A DNA stretch of 64,000 nt, taken from positions 2,071,001-2,135,000 of the forward strand of contig JAMPIT010000511.1 of assembly GCA_026261815.1 (NCBI GenBank), written 5' to 3'. The position numbers and the translations under genes were made by a program. The notes under the pieces were generated by a model. That model was given only the letters and a program-made list of their open reading frames with translations, did not search any database and was not told where the DNA came from. The stretch is from Monarcha castaneiventris obscurior (lineage: Eukaryota; Chordata; Aves; Passeriformes; Monarchidae). Positions 38,180 through 51,391 of this stretch are shown here, piece by piece; positions within the stretch are counted from its first letter, which is position 1; each line of letters starts with the position of its first letter.

Positions 38180-41100
38180 ATGGTGAAGCCGCGGTACAAG
38201 GGCCGCTGCTCCATCAACCCCTCCCGCGCCAGCACCAACCCCGGTACGGTCGGGGCCGCTGGCCGGGCCGGACAGGACCGGACCGGCCCGGACCGGGGGC
38301 TGATATTCTCTTGTCTCCTCAGATCGCGTCGGGGGCGAAGGAGGGAACAATATGCGGGACCGAGCGACCATCCGGCGCCTCAACATGTACCGGCAGAAGG
38401 AGCGCAGGTGAGCGCGGCCCGGCCCGTGGGGGCGGTGGGTCCTGGCCTGGCCGCCTTCCTGATAGCGGCCGGGCAGGGCCGCGTCACTGCATCGTGTGCT
38501 CTGTAACCCCATGAGCTGGAGAGCTTGATTCCGAGCTCTCAGCAGCCCAGCGATGTACCGGGAATACAGCTGGGAAATACTTGAATGTCATGAGACCCAA
38601 AACACCCAGAATTCCTGAGTTTCCCACAGCAGCATAGCTCAAAAGCTCCTCCCCGCCTAAAATTCCTGAAGAACCTCAGCTCCCCTCAGCGTCTTCACAG
38701 AGGGTCCCCACTGTGCCTCAAGGAGAGACCTGCTGCAGGACCTTCTGTGCCGCACTCAGGGGTCGCTGGCAGGGAAGCAACACTCGCCGTGTCTGTGCCA
38801 TGGCAGTTCCGAGAGTCTTGTTTCACATCAGCACTTTTGGTTTCTTCTGCCAAATTTCCCACTGTTTGGAGAGCAAACAGGGAGGAGGGATTTTGAAATA
38901 TTGCTCAGTTTAAACCAGGTCTCATCTTGCGAATCCTGTATTGATGAGTTGTGCAGAGCTGGTGGGCAGAACTGGTTAAAAGGCTCCATGAGAGAGCACA
39001 GTGGGATTTGCTAGAAAATGGTACTTGATGCCTTTTGCTGCCCCATGAGCCCTTCCTGGGCTGACACAACCAGCTGCAGGGAGGGTCTGGCCAGGTTGGA
39101 GTGAGACCAAGGGCTGTGACTGCCATTGCTGCTGCTCAGGGTTGGATTAACTCACCCGCATGGAACGCGTGGGAGAGCTGGCTGTAGGTGAAGGGTCTCT
39201 CTGCATTTCGTGGCTCTGCTTCTGGCCTGGTACACACAAGGGCTGGAGAGGTCAATGCTGCCCCTGTACACTGGCATGTCTTCATTTGTCCCTTAGGAAC
39301 AAACATGGCAAAGTGATCAAACCTCTGCAGTATCAGTCAACAGTGGCACCGGGCACAGTTGCAAGAGTGGAACCAAATATCAAATGGTTTGGTGAGTCTT
39401 TTCCAACTTCCAGACTCAGAAAGCTTAAAAACTGTTGAACTTTGTATGTTGAACGGTGTTAGTTTCGGAATGGTGGTCTGAGAGCTGTGTGGGACAGGTG
39501 CTGAAAGGGAAGATGAGGAACCTTTGCTGTTGTCAGCCCTGTGCTTTGGGGGTTTGCTTTTCACACACTCCTCTAAGTGTGGTTATTTTGGCTGCTGTGG
39601 CCATTCCCTGGGGTTTGCCCATGTGTATGGCTGTTAAGTGTCCTAGCGATACTTTTACAATTTCATTTAAATGGTGAAAAAGAAAGGGATTGGCTACCTA
39701 TTTGTGCTATTTGGGCTTGGTCTCAAGTAAAACCTTCTGGGTTTGTCACTGGTATTTTTGACTCTAGATGGAAAATTCATGTTTTATTAATGTCCACAGG
39801 GTCTTTGGTGCAGTTAAGAGCAAGAATGACTAGGTGTAATATTTGTTTTTCACATGCAGGAAATACTCGTGTGATCAAGCAATCATCCCTACAGAAGTTC
39901 CAGGAGGAGATGGAGACTGTGATGAAAGATCCTTACAGGGTGATCATGAAGCAAAAGAAGCTGCCCATGTCCCTGTTCTATGACCGGATCAAACCACATG
40001 TGGGTATCACTCACTGTGCAGGTGTGTGCAGGGCTGCCAGGACACTGATTTACCTGTGAACAGTTGTGCTGTCTCTGCTCAGTCTGGGGAAATATTGGGT
40101 TCTGGAAGCCTTAGGAGGGGCAGCTGTAGTGGATTCCTTGGGGAAGGATGGTTCTGATTCCTTATCACTTTGGGCATCGAGTGTGATGGCAAAGAAAGAT
40201 ACATTATTTAATAAAAATTCTCATTTTCCAATAGGAAATTACCCCAAAAATTCTTTCCTGTGAGGGTGGGGAGGCCCTGGCACAGGTTGCCCAGAGAAGC
40301 TGTGGCTGCCCCTGGATCCCTGCAAGTGTCCAAGGCCAGGTTGGAGGGGGCTTGGAGCAGCCTGGGATAGTGGAAGGTGTCCCTGCCTATGGCAGAGGGT
40401 GGAACAAGATGGGCTTTAAGGGCCCTTCCAGCCCAAAGCATTCTGTGATTCTATGATAGGTTATGATATTATCATATTATGATCTAATTTCTGCTAGGTT
40501 CGTGTGCCAGCTGATGTTCTAATGCTTCTAACAGCTCCTGGGCCTTTTTTTGAAGCTGCTTTGCACTGCAGACACTCATGCGATGAATTTGAACTCAAAT
40601 ACGTGTGTTTTATCCTGTATCAGAAATTCTTGTTCATTCAGCCTTTGTTTTTAGTACATCAAATTTTAGTTGCTGTCATATTTTTTCATGGTGGCTAAAC
40701 CATTATTTTGGACTCTTGGTAGCTCTTTTGTCATATGGAAACTTTCTAAGTTCATGTCATAAGAATGTTATTTAAATTAGGGGGAAAGTTGTGTTAAAAT
40801 GTGCATTACAAAAACAAATTGCTGCTTTCAGCAATAGATTGTTTGCTGTTCCAAGAAAAGCTGGCTTTCACTGCAAGCTTTAAAATCTACCATTTTGATT
40901 GTAATTATCTCTGACAAAAATCTGAGAATTTGGCGAGATTTGTGCTCTTGTTAGAAAAATAAGAAATGATCAAAGATAGCAGCTGAATTTTCATCACAGT
41001 TGTTGTAATTGCATTTGACACCATTTATGGTGGAAGAACTGAAGCATGGTTCGTTGGCAAGTGCAGAACGTTTTGTTGCTTATTAAATATCCACTCCTGT

Positions 41101-44100
41101 GTTTCTCAAATCTTGAGCTGGAAAACTCAAACTTTGTTAGGGAAGTGCCTGTCACTTGTTACAGGCTGCCAGGTCTGTGCTGAACTCGGGGCTCCTTCAC
41201 TGTGTGTCATGAGAGATGGAAAAAATGGTGCTTGGGGTTTTTTTTTACCAACCTATTTTTCCTCAGACCTCCAGAGTTCACATTCTTGACACAGAAACAT
41301 TTGAAACAACGTTTGGCCCCAAATCACAAAGGAAAAGACCAACTCTGTCTGCAAGTGATGTGCAATCTCTGGTGGAGAATGCTGAGGCCTCGTCAGAGTC
41401 TTATGACCAGTGCAAGGACCGAGACCTGGTGACAGAGGACACTGGTGTAAGGTGACTGGAAAGGAAAAATGATTAATTGTTTACATGTGTGAAAAGCTAG
41501 CGTTGTTTTTAAAGAAGTATCTGGTACCTCCATGAATGCTGTTGCTGTGTGAGGACTAAGGAAAAGGAGATTAGCTGAATATGGGATTTTGGCTAAATAC
41601 CAACTATTACTTGGGCTTTGTCCCCTCTTTTGTCTGTAAATGGCTTTAGAGAAGAGAAGAAGACCCTGATCCTGTATACGTGGTTGCTGATGTTTCTGGT
41701 GATGTCTTCTAGGGATGAAGTGCAAGAGGAAATCTTTAAGAAAGGACAGTCCAAAAGAATCTGGGGTGAGCTCTACAAGGTAAATGGCACTTGGAATTTG
41801 CAGCAGTTACATCTGTCAGCCTTTACACAGTTAGGGGCTTCAGCACAGCATTGAAATCCTGTACAGCAGCAATGAGAAAAACTCAGAGTAGATTTCCGTT
41901 TCCAAATCTCTGCCTGACTGAGCTTGATTCTTGAGCTCTTGTCCTACAGGAACAAACATTCTTAAAATCTGTGATCTAGAAGAGTACTGGCAGAGTGAAG
42001 GTGTTTAAGTTTCTCTTGGATTCCTGGGTCTTCACCACAAGTAAAAGAGTCATGTTCCCTTAAGTTTCTTTAGGCTAAAAACATCTGGCATGTTGATGGG
42101 GTCATCTTAGGAGAGCTCTGACCCTCAATTCTCCATGAGCCACCATGGCTGCCAGAGAACTGGAGACTGAGTGAATTGGGGTGATATGAGCAGTTTGTGT
42201 GCTGTCAGTGACTCTTAGGTGTGAAATTGCTTGACTTTTTGCTCTGAATTTCTGAATGTAGCTTTAAATATTTTCATTTGGATCTAAAAGCACTGGGAAT
42301 GATTGAGCAAAACAGATTTCAGTAAGAGGCTTCCAAAACTGCAGGAAAAAGCTGTGAAACAAATTCACTTGGCTTGAAGCAAGCTTTAAAGTGACAGCTC
42401 CCTGCTGTAGTTACTTAGTGGACTAACAGCAGGTTCCTGCTTGGTTGTGTGTTTCATATTGATCCAGAAAACATCCTTTATGCCCTGATCCATTATGAAA
42501 TGGTAGAAGGGAGCTGTTGTTGAATGGATGACAAACACTGGGGGTTTGTGTGCTGCAGCACTTTAGTTTTCCCATTTGAGTGTAGTGTTTTCTTTCCCTG
42601 ATGCATAAGAACAGGTAAAAGTCATTCAGCTGTCCAGCCTGAATTTGGAGGGGATTTAGGAGAACAGAGAGTGGAGCATCAATGGATGTTAGTCTGAACT
42701 TCACTTGTCTGTGGGGAAGTAGACGTTTGTGAAGGATACAAGGTTTTTAAATTAATGATGTAGTTTCAAATAGAACTAGTTTTCATTTGGAAGGTACAGA
42801 TATTTTGCTTTCTGCAAAATACTTTACTTCTGCGTGATTTTTTTATTTTTCAGGTGATTGATTCATCAGATGTTGTTGTTCAAGTTCTTGATGCCCGGGA
42901 TCCCATAGGCACTCGCTCCCCTCATGTGGAATCCTACCTGAAAAAGGAGAAGCACTGGAAACATCTCATTTTTGTCCTGAACAAATGTGATCTCGTTCCT
43001 ACTTGGGCCACTGTAAGCACAGTCCTGCCTTTTATTCTGTGGATCTTCTTTGTTCCTGTTGTAGCTGTGCTGTAGCTCCGTGCCAGTCCCCATGCTGGTC
43101 TGGAAGGGCGTACTGCAACTGGGGCACTGGGAGTTCTCTGCTTGCCTGCAGTAAAAGTAACAATTACCATGTAAATCTGTCCAAGTTTGGCCAAGTTGAG
43201 CAACACACACCAGCCACAAATTCCCTACTTCCTCTGTCTGGAGTTCAGTTCAGCTGTTGTCTCCAGAGTATGCTAAATGTTAGTTAGTCTGCCTAGGATC
43301 CATATCCACCCCAGCTGGTTCGCTTTATGTCATTAAACTAATGAGTTTTAGCTAGCAGTGAAGGCGTTTTTGGGAAATTGTTTGTCTTTTATACAAACAA
43401 TACTTGGTGCTTTTAGCTGTTGGGTTGGGGAAGTGCTTCAAAGGTTCTTCCCTAGCAATGTTCATGGCCAGTTGCAGCTGTGAGCCCAGTGCAGATGTTG
43501 TGTCCTCTCTGAGCACATTGTGTCACTCTCCAGCCCAGGGTCTCTGACCCAGTCCCGTTTGCCTCTCCAGAAGCGCTGGGTTGCTGTCCTTTCCCAGGAG
43601 TATCCAACACTCGCTTTCCATGCCAGCCTCACAAACCCTTTTGGCAAAGGTGCTTTCATACAGCTCCTAAGGCAGTTTGGAAAGGTAAAAAGTACAAAAC
43701 AATTTTGGGGATCTGTGTTTGTTTGGGGGGATTACTGTGTGGTCTTTTGCTTTGTTAGCATTTGGGGTTCAGGACTACAGTGGTAATTCAGGAGGTATCA
43801 CTCCAAGATGTAAAAGGACATGCTATTTTTCACCAGTTACACTCTGACAAGAAGCAGATCAGTGTGGGATTCATTGGTTATCCCAACGTTGGCAAGAGCT
43901 CAGTGATCAATACCCTGCGGTCCAAGAAGGTCTGCAGCGTCGCCCCCATTGCAGGGGAAACAAAGGTAGGAACATCCCTGTGTTAAAGATACAAATGTGG
44001 TGAAAGGCAGAATTGATGTGAAATCAGCCTAATGACCTTGTCAAGTTTTACACTGACCTGCACAGGTTGTGTGACACTGAGGAAGGGGGGCTAATGGACA

Positions 44101-47100
44101 GTCCCTGCTCTGGGGCACTGCTCTGGCAGCATTCCCAAATTCCCACCCTGCTGTACTGCAGTGCTGTGATGGGAATGCTCAGCTGCCCTCACTCCCTGTC
44201 TGTGCTCTCCTGATCCAAACACTGGGTCAGGCTCTGTTTCTTTGACTCTGGTCTTCAAAAATTAAACAAGGACTGTGTGGAAGGCAGTGATGGGGAGCTG
44301 CTGATGTCTTTCAGGTCTGGCAATACATCACCTTGATGCGGCGGATTTTTCTCATTGACTGCCCTGGGGTGGTTTATCCATCAGGAGACTCAGAGACAGA
44401 CATTGTGCTGAAGGGAGTGGTATGTGTCTGCACTGGATGCTGGAAAGCTTTCCTGTTGTCACTGTGATGGTCTCAGAGGAGTGACTGCACACTTCCAAGG
44501 GTTGATCCTCTACCACGCTTTTTCAGGTTCAAGTTGAAAAGATTAAGAGCCCTGAAGACCATATTGGTGCTGTGCTGGAAAGAGCCAAAGCAGAGTACAT
44601 CAGGAAGACATACAAAATTGATTCCTGGACAGATACAGAAGACTTCCTTGAGAAACTTGCTGCTAGGACTGGAAAACTGCTAAAGGTGCAAAATCTTTCT
44701 GCATTTACAAGCTGGAAGAGCGTGTGGCCTGTCCTGAACGTGGGAAATGGGAATGTTTCTATTGCTTACAGGGCATGGGAGGGCTGTGTGCCCTGCAAAC
44801 ACAGACATAAATTGTTCCTGTGTTTTCTCAGGGTGGTGAGCCTGACTTGCAGACTGTGAGCAAGATGGTTCTCAATGACTGGCAGAGGGGCAGAATCCCT
44901 TTCTTTGTGAAGCCACCGAATGCAGAACCAGGTCAACAAGGTCCCCAGGTAAGAATGTGATGCTTGTGCCTCCTCTTCCCACATATTTAATTTTCCTAAT
45001 GATATTCACTGCTGCTTTTCCCAGAGTGCCATGAGACTTGGGCAGTGCATGTCCTGGGTTCTGCCCAAGCCTGGTCCTTCAGGTGACACTTGAATTTGGT
45101 GAGGACCAGATAGCAGTGCTCTTTACAGAGATATCTGAACCATTACTGACTACCAGAAATGTCAATAATCATGTTGTCATCTTAGGCTTTTTCCAAAGAG
45201 AGAAAATGGAAATTGTTCCTGAAGATGGTGGGACAGACTTCGGGGATAATATATCCATGACGCTCTTCCTTGCAGCCTCCTGTGTTGGAAGCATCTGTGA
45301 CATCCAGCCAAGATAGTACTGAGGAGAAAGTCTCTGAGTCAGTGGCACCAGGTGTGGAGCCAGAAGAGGGGAACAACACAGAAATCAGGCAGCTCATGTC
45401 CCACGTTCGGCAGAACTTCGGCAGGATTAATGTGGCACCTCAGTTCTCAGAAGAAGACCTGGTTCCTGTGGATGTGCCAGGTTTTGGTGACACAGACAAT
45501 GATTCCTCTGGAGAGGAGAAGCAGGAGGAGGAGGAGGAGGAGGAGGAGAAAGAGGAGAATGAGCAATGTGAGGATCCGGGAGAGGAGGAATTGCAGGTGG
45601 CTGCACCAGGTGCCCAGGAGAGCTCTAAAGCAGTTCTTAGGGCTTTGGAGGACAAGATTGCAAAATACAAAAAATTTCTGGATAAAGCCAAGGCCAAGAG
45701 ATTCTCAGCAATAAGGTACCTGAATCTGTCCAATACATTGCAGGGGGAAAAAGTATTGATGAGGCTCTGCTGTAGTTTGCCTCCTTTCCTGACTTGCTTA
45801 AGTTCCCCTGTGCTGCCACACACAAGTTGCTACAGCTTATCTGGCTTAGCTATAAGGGCTGGAAATTTGGCCAAGTAGAAGTTTGTTTTTGAAAGATTAT
45901 TCCAAGAAGTGCTATTTACCAGCAAATTAAAAATGTTCTCACTTTTGGAAAGCTGCCTCTTAAACTATGGATTAAAATTGCCATTATCTTGGTACTCTGG
46001 GCAGCAATACTGCATCCTTGGATCTCTCCTTGATGTTGCGTAATACCAAGGCTGGATAAGCCTGGGTCTTCTTGCATGTGTAGAGAATCCTGGCCCATAT
46101 AGCTGGCCCAGTTTTAGCAAAGCTCACTCACTAGTCTTGTGAGGATTGAGATGTCAAGGTTTAAGTGCTACATTTTCTCTCTCATACAGCGCACAAGCAC
46201 AGTAACTCCAGGGACAAGGGTACTGCAGTATTTTGGTGCAAAGACTGTGGCTTTGATGCTGACGGGGAACTGGGATCTGCTGGAGTCTGATGGCTTCTCA
46301 GAGGTGGTCACAGTTTGTGTAACAACAATCTTTTATTACTGGTTTTATCTTCTGTAGAATCCCTAAGGGACTGAGTGACAAAGTGTTTGCAAAATCCATG
46401 CAGAAGGCTGAAGAAACCAAAGAAACTGCAGACAGAGGTAAAACAAGATAGTAGATGTTCTTAATCTACATTTGGAAATCCTATGAGCCAGAGAAAAAAG
46501 GGTGTTAAGGGGAGAAGCATCCATTGGATCCTGTGTGCAAGTTCTTTTCCCCCTTCAGCTGACCCAAGGGCTGCTGCTGAGCTGATATAGCCTTCCTATA
46601 GAACACTTATGTGATGAGAGACATCCCTCTTAGTGAGGGAAGATACAGTGAAGGCAAATGTTGAGTTCCAGCAGCCTGGGCTCTGGGCAGGCTGCAGCCA
46701 GAGCAGCTCCCCTTCCCTGGGGTGTTACACAGGAAGGAGTGGTTGGGGTTTGGGATGTTATAAAAGCAGAGATACTTCAGGCTATAGGTTTTACTATAGC
46801 TTCAGTTGCTGTAGTCAGTTTGAGTAAAGGCATAATCAGGTGGGAGAGCCCTGTCCTGACAGGACTGTGGAATTCTGGACTTGAATGGGGCTGTAACAAT
46901 CTTGCTTCTTGAGAGCAGTTTTCACTGTTATAGCTGGTGATTCTCTTGTGAAGAACATTCATGTTGTTTGGGTAGAAACTCTTAAATACAGCCAAGGGAA
47001 TATGTTGCTCAAGGAGTTGAGATGGTGACCTCAGCCTGAAGTTCTTCAAACAAATGAGTGTTCTGGAAGATACCAAGTGTGTGATCTCTGCTGTTAGCAG

Positions 47101-47758
47101 GCAGCACAGAGAAGAAAAGAAAGAGGAAAGCAGAAGAGGAAGGTGATGATGATGATGACGAGTTGGGTAAACAGCCTTGCAAGAAACTCACATCCAAAGA
47201 AGTAAGTGTGATTTCCTATAGTACAACTGAGCAGGGAAATAAGCTGGCTTTATCCTTGGATTGCCTGTTATCACTAAAGAGCTTTGAGACTTTGGGCATG
47301 AACAGATGGGGAACGAAAACTGATTCTGTTATGAATATTCTGTCACAACTTCTGTCACACCCCTCTTACCTGACTATGCACACCAAATTGCATCTTGTAT
47401 CTTGCTGACTTCTCTGTAAAGACTGAAGTGGAGCTTACTCTCGTAAGAGCTGGCGGGGCTGGGTTCTGTATAGTCACATTAGTAACATGTTGTTTGAAAT
47501 TATTTATTTTACTTAAGGCATGTGGAATGTGAAGTGAACACCATTGGAGGGTTGCAGACACTGAGGCTCTGGATGCTGGGGATTTGCTAATGTGTTTTGT
47601 GTTTGCAGAGGAGACGAGCTGAGAGGCAGCAGCGCTCCAAGAAAGTTGGAGTCCGGTATTATGAAACTCACAACGTGAAAAACAAGAATAAGAACAAGAA
47701 AAAAACTGGCTTGGAGGAACAAAGATCAAAGCACAAAAAATACAAACATAAGCAATAG
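38180..47758 (+). CDS. GNL2: Nucleolar GTP-binding protein 2 (Nog2/NGP-1), 60S ribosome assembly GTPase
   Basis: Sixteen exons: 38180-38243, 38323-38407, 39297-39391, 39860-39999, 41267-41451, 41713-41779, 42854-43012, 43571-43684, 43837-43965, 44315-44419, 44527-44685, 44832-44948, 45276-45715, 46358-46437, 47101-47201 and 47609-47758 (2190 bp, 729 aa; human 731). All junctions are GT-AG and in phase. Residues about 40-200 form the NGP1 N-terminal region. The GTPase is circularly permuted: NKCD (G4) at 255-258, then the P-loop GYPNVGKS at 317-324, then DCPG (G3) at 361-364; DARDP lies at 225-229. The C-terminal half has an acidic stretch with E8 at 557-564 and a Lys-rich tail ([12 protein letters not shown] and after) likely for nucleolar targeting. 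Nog2 acts in the nucleolus and nucleoplasm on pre-60S particles before export. Human also has 16 exons. The exon 15 acceptor could shift by 3 bp (TAGCAG). Confidence 0.97.
40240..40458 (+). mobile_element. CR1 LINE, 5'-truncated 3' end
   Basis: Within GNL2 intron 4, in the same orientation as the gene. The sequence carries the familiar avian CR1 3' end: GGTTGCCCAGAGAAGCTGTG, then GTGTCCAAGGCCAGGTTGGA, TGGAAGGTGTCCCTGCC and the terminal CATTCTGTGATTCTATGAT. Only the last 220 bp are present, as usual for CR1 copies. No reverse-transcriptase coding sequence remains. Several substitutions from the consensus as I remember it suggest an old insertion. Confidence 0.9.
45519..45560. repeat. GAG trinucleotide run coding for poly-Glu in GNL2
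   Basis: Near-perfect GAG repeats inside GNL2 exon 13 encode eight glutamates followed by more Glu/Lys. It keeps the reading frame and corresponds to the acidic stretch of the human protein. Confidence 0.85.
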
Positions 47759-47769
47759 CTGCTTATTCT

Positions 47770-47775
47770 ATTAAA
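47770..47775 (+). terminator. GNL2: GNL2 poly(A) signal ATTAAA
   Basis: ATTAAA only 12 bp after the stop codon, in an AT-rich 3' flank. No AATAAA was noted close by on the plus strand. This implies a very short 3' UTR. Confidence 0.6.
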
Positions 47776-47789
47776 TTTTACATAAAACA

Positions 47790-48440
47790 GCTCTAGTATG
47801 CGGTGGCTTTTTTTACTATAAAACTTGTGGTTCCTGTTCAAAGCCCAGTGTGACCGGTCTGTCCTGGCCTCAGGAGCAGCATCTCTCTTTGTTTCTGCAT
47901 CATCTGAAAGTTCTTTGTGCAGTTGGAGCTGATGGTATTTCCACATCACCGTCCCAGGCTAGCAAACACTGCAGTAGCCAAACAGCTATTCCAGTGTTGT
48001 TAAGTGGTGGGGTTTGGGTGGTTTTTTTTCTGGAAACTGGTGTAATGGGGTTTTTCACATGACTACAGGGAATTCTCTTTCCCATGTTCACTTGCTATGT
48101 AACCAGCTTCTTACACAGGTACCTCAAGCAGGGATTTCATTTGCTTCCATGGAGAAGTGAATCTATGACTGCCATCGTGCCCCTTCATTTCACTAGAAAT
48201 GGTCACACCTGGAGCTTTGGTGTCACCTGTGCTCAGTTACTGCTGATGGTTCTGACAAGGGATTTTGATGTACAGTTGACACCAGCTTGCATGTACTCAA
48301 GGAAATACCCCCAAGACACCTGTCCAACAGTGAGCTGCCATTTCTTTCTTGGTGCATGGGACTTACATTTCTTGTAGACACTTTATTATTCTTTCTGAAT
48401 CTTCTACAACATTTTCAAATTAATAATGTCAGAAGTTTGC
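47790..48440. other. Spacer between convergent GNL2 and DNALI1
   Basis: About 650 bp between the two 3' ends. No coding exon or repeat was recognised. It includes the minus-strand AATAAA candidates for DNALI1 near its right edge (48382-48387 and 48452-48457). Confidence 0.6.
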
Positions 48441-48451
48441 ATTTAAAAATG

Positions 48452-48457
48452 TTTATT
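48452..48457 (-). terminator. DNALI1: DNALI1 poly(A) signal AATAAA
   Basis: TTTATT on the plus strand is AATAAA on the minus strand, about 275 bp past the DNALI1 stop. A second candidate lies at 48382-48387. It predicts a short 3' UTR and leaves roughly 650 bp to the GNL2 3' end. Confidence 0.6.
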
Positions 48458-48732
48458 AGTTATTGCTTTGAAGGTCATTAGCACGTTACCAACAGGCAAG
48501 TCCCAGACAAGTTCACTGTTCAAAGAGCTGACTGCTGAGATGGCACTGAAAGAGGGAACAGTAATTAAGGAAGCTCTTGAATTTCAACTCTTCAAGAGAG
48601 AACAGTTACACTGCCTGCTGTTACTGGTAAGTGAAAACTCAAGATCGTTTTAGGAAGACAAATCTTTGTCACTAATTGCAAGCTTCTTGCTCTGACAGCT
48701 CTTCTGAGCCTGCCTTGAGGACAACAGAACAA

Positions 48733-51391
48733 TTAATTCTTTGCTGCAACAATGCTTTCAAGTTGGGTCTGAAAAACAAATGAGACAGTGAGACAAATTA
48801 GATTCCGTAACCTAAAAAATAAACCTGCAGTACTATGAAGGGCTAAATTTTTTGTTGGATGTTCACAGTGAGGAGCTGAGGGATGCTGCACTGCTGTCAG
48901 GAGGGCCAGGCCAGATTTGTTCCCCAGCCATTCCATTTCTACATGTTTTATAAATTAGTTTGTCATTCCTGGCATGCACACTTGTTGCATTCTGAGGAGA
49001 ACAGAGCTGGCCTTGGCTCCGTACAATGAGAGACACAGTTTAGAATGTAAAGCATTGAGGGGGAAATTAAATAAAAGCTGTTGAAACAGTGGTCTGAATT
49101 CTCTGATTTCAGGCTGGACTATGTGAGCTAAATTAAGTATTTGGCTCTCTAGCATTTGGAACACAAATTGACTCTGGGACAAGAATAGCTGGGAACAGCA
49201 AGTTTTGTGATTAGTGAGACAACTTGATGCCAGTTAGTGGATTGATGGGAGCAGCCACCACAATAACCCACAGCAGTGGCACACACAGCTGGTGAAGTAC
49301 AGGTTCTTCAAAGAAGAAATGGATTCAGGGGCAACACACATCTGATCTAAGATTTCGTGTCCTAAAACATCCCAAGGCAGCCTGAAAATGTGGGTTAGAA
49401 AGTGGGATCTGCAGGAAAAGCAGCTTGCTTTAAGGGAAATATTTTTAGCTGTAGCCAGAAACATTTGATGTTGTTCAGGGTGACATTCTTTCCTTACTCA
49501 GAAGATGTGGGATTTTCTTCCTTTTTAAAACGAAGTACAGAGTAGAAGCTCTGTTCTCCCCAAAGCCACATGCACAAATTATTAACCAGTCCTCGCACAG
49601 TTGTTCTTGGGTAATATTTAATGTTAAATGGTGTTACTAGGGTTTTAATGATTTTAATGAGAATTTTACCACTAGTATTTGGAATTCTGGATTCTTACTG
49701 ACCTTCAGCTGCTGGTTTGTCCGTTTGAGGAACAGAACCTCTTCGCTGTGTTTCTTCTCTTCTATTTCTCGCCGTTCATTTTCTTGCCTTTCAATAGCCT
49801 CACATTTTGCTTTCTCTTCGCTCACTTGTTTTTCCAGCTCCCTGTTTTCCTCTTCCAGCTCTGCAATCTTTGAAAACAGTACGGATGTCTCAAATTTTGT
49901 TAGCAAATAGTCAATTTGCGGTTAAGATGGGACAAAGGTGTGTGTAGTACAGTCTTTAAAGCTGCAGAACAAGCTTCAGAAGTGCAGCTAAGCCCAAGGA
50001 CAGCAAGCCGAGTATTTTGATGGTCTTTGCTGCCATCCCATGGAAATGGAAACAACGGATTTAAGGATATAAAATTTGCTCTCGTGTTTTGTATCACATG
50101 CAGAATGTTCACCCCATCCATCGTGGGGTGAACAGTCCCACTCACCCTTTTCTCCATGTGGGCCTTGCCCTGCTCGGCCTGCAGCGCCTTGCGCACGCCG
50201 AAGGCTATGCTGCTCTCGTACAGCGCCTGGTAGGCAGACAGGGTCAGCTGGAGCTCGTCCCGGACCCGCAGCAGCAGCAGCCCCCGTTCTGCACAGCTCA
50301 CCGTGGTCTGGCGGATCAGCTCGTCTGCAAATAAGAAGCTGCAGTGACTTTATCTGGGAGTGCTGGACACACACAGGGCCAGAGCTGCTCCTCTTACCCA
50401 TTCCCTGCACCACACAACCAAGAATTTACTAGAGACAGTAATAATTGGTTTGTTTTGTTACATTGCAGCTGTTGCATTAAGTGCAGCAAGTAAAAGCTGA
50501 GTGATGGTACAGCCCCTCAGGTAATGCCCGTGATGCTGATCCCCTAAAGCTGTAACAGCAAACACTTAAAAATGTGTAATGACTTGTTGCAGTTATGGGG
50601 GAGCTTTCAGAGGATCCTGCACTCCAACCTGTGGCCATCCCTTGCCTTTCAGAGACCAGCGCTGTGTCATTAGGGTGTGTAAGATATACACGGGTTTAAG
50701 TTACTTTAAATAAACTGTTGGTTTAAGTGCAACTAAGAGGATAACTAGGAGGATTTTAAGCTGGTGTTCATGTGTAGGCATCTCCTGCCAGCCTGTCCTT
50801 TGAGTGTCAGCTGTGTGAGGAGCAAGAGCACCGCGGGCACTGACCGAAGCACTGCGTGTAGAGCTCCCTGCGCACGGGGCACAGCCCGGTCTCCCGCGCC
50901 TGCCGCTGCTGCAGCTGCCGGTCCAGCTGCTCCTGCAGCAGCACGACGTCCCGGCGGGTGCTGGGCGCGGTGGACACCTCCTGCACCCAGAGCTTCTGAG
51001 CCTCCTCCCACTCCCTGCCAGAGAAGCACCGGCCGTTACCGGAGGCACCGGGCGCTCGCCGGGCGCTGCCGGCCCCGGCCCCGCCCCGCTCACCGCGGCG
51101 GCAGGATGGCGTTCAGGAGCTCCTGCGGCTGCTGCGTGGAGGGGATGCTCGCGGGAGTTCGCGGGGGGGTCCCCTTCAGCGGTTGACCCTGCGGGAACAG
51201 GGCAGGACAGCGCCGTAGGAGCGGGCGGGGGACCGCGGTCCCCTCGGCCCCCGGCCCGCTCACCCCCAGCGGAGCGCGGTATCCCCCTGCATGCCCCCGT
51301 CCCCGCTCACCCCCGCGGAGGCCCTCTCTCCCCGCCGGGACACCAGCACGGGCGGGCAGTACCGCAGCAGCGATTCCGGCGGCGCCGCCAT
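48733..51391 (-). CDS. DNALI1: Dynein axonemal light intermediate chain 1 (p28), inner-arm dynein subunit
   Basis: Six exons, in transcript order: 51391-51311, 51188-51094, 51014-50845, 50324-50146, 49867-49703 and 48768-48733 (726 bp, 241 aa; human 258). Junctions are GT-AG and in phase. The start MAAPPESLLRYCPPVLVSR parallels human MIPPADSLLKYDTPVLVSR. The axonemal dynein light chain domain covers about 60-235: the segment RETGLCPVRRELYTQCF is followed by CAERGLLLLRVRDEL and by a long coiled coil (about 170-235, Glu/Lys/Arg rich). The last exon codes only TQLESIVAAKN. The protein is the orthologue of Chlamydomonas p28, which binds inner-arm dynein heavy chains with actin in motile cilia and sperm tails. 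The poorly conserved linker at residues 28-50 is shorter than in human. It shares a promoter with SNIP1 and ends tail-to-tail with GNL2. An RFX X-box 16 bp upstream of the ATG fits a ciliary gene. Confidence 0.97.

Noticed and set aside
46612..46700. Possible C/D-box snoRNA in GNL2 intron 14 (GTGATGA box)
   Set aside because: No D box (CTGA) at a suitable distance and no terminal stem.
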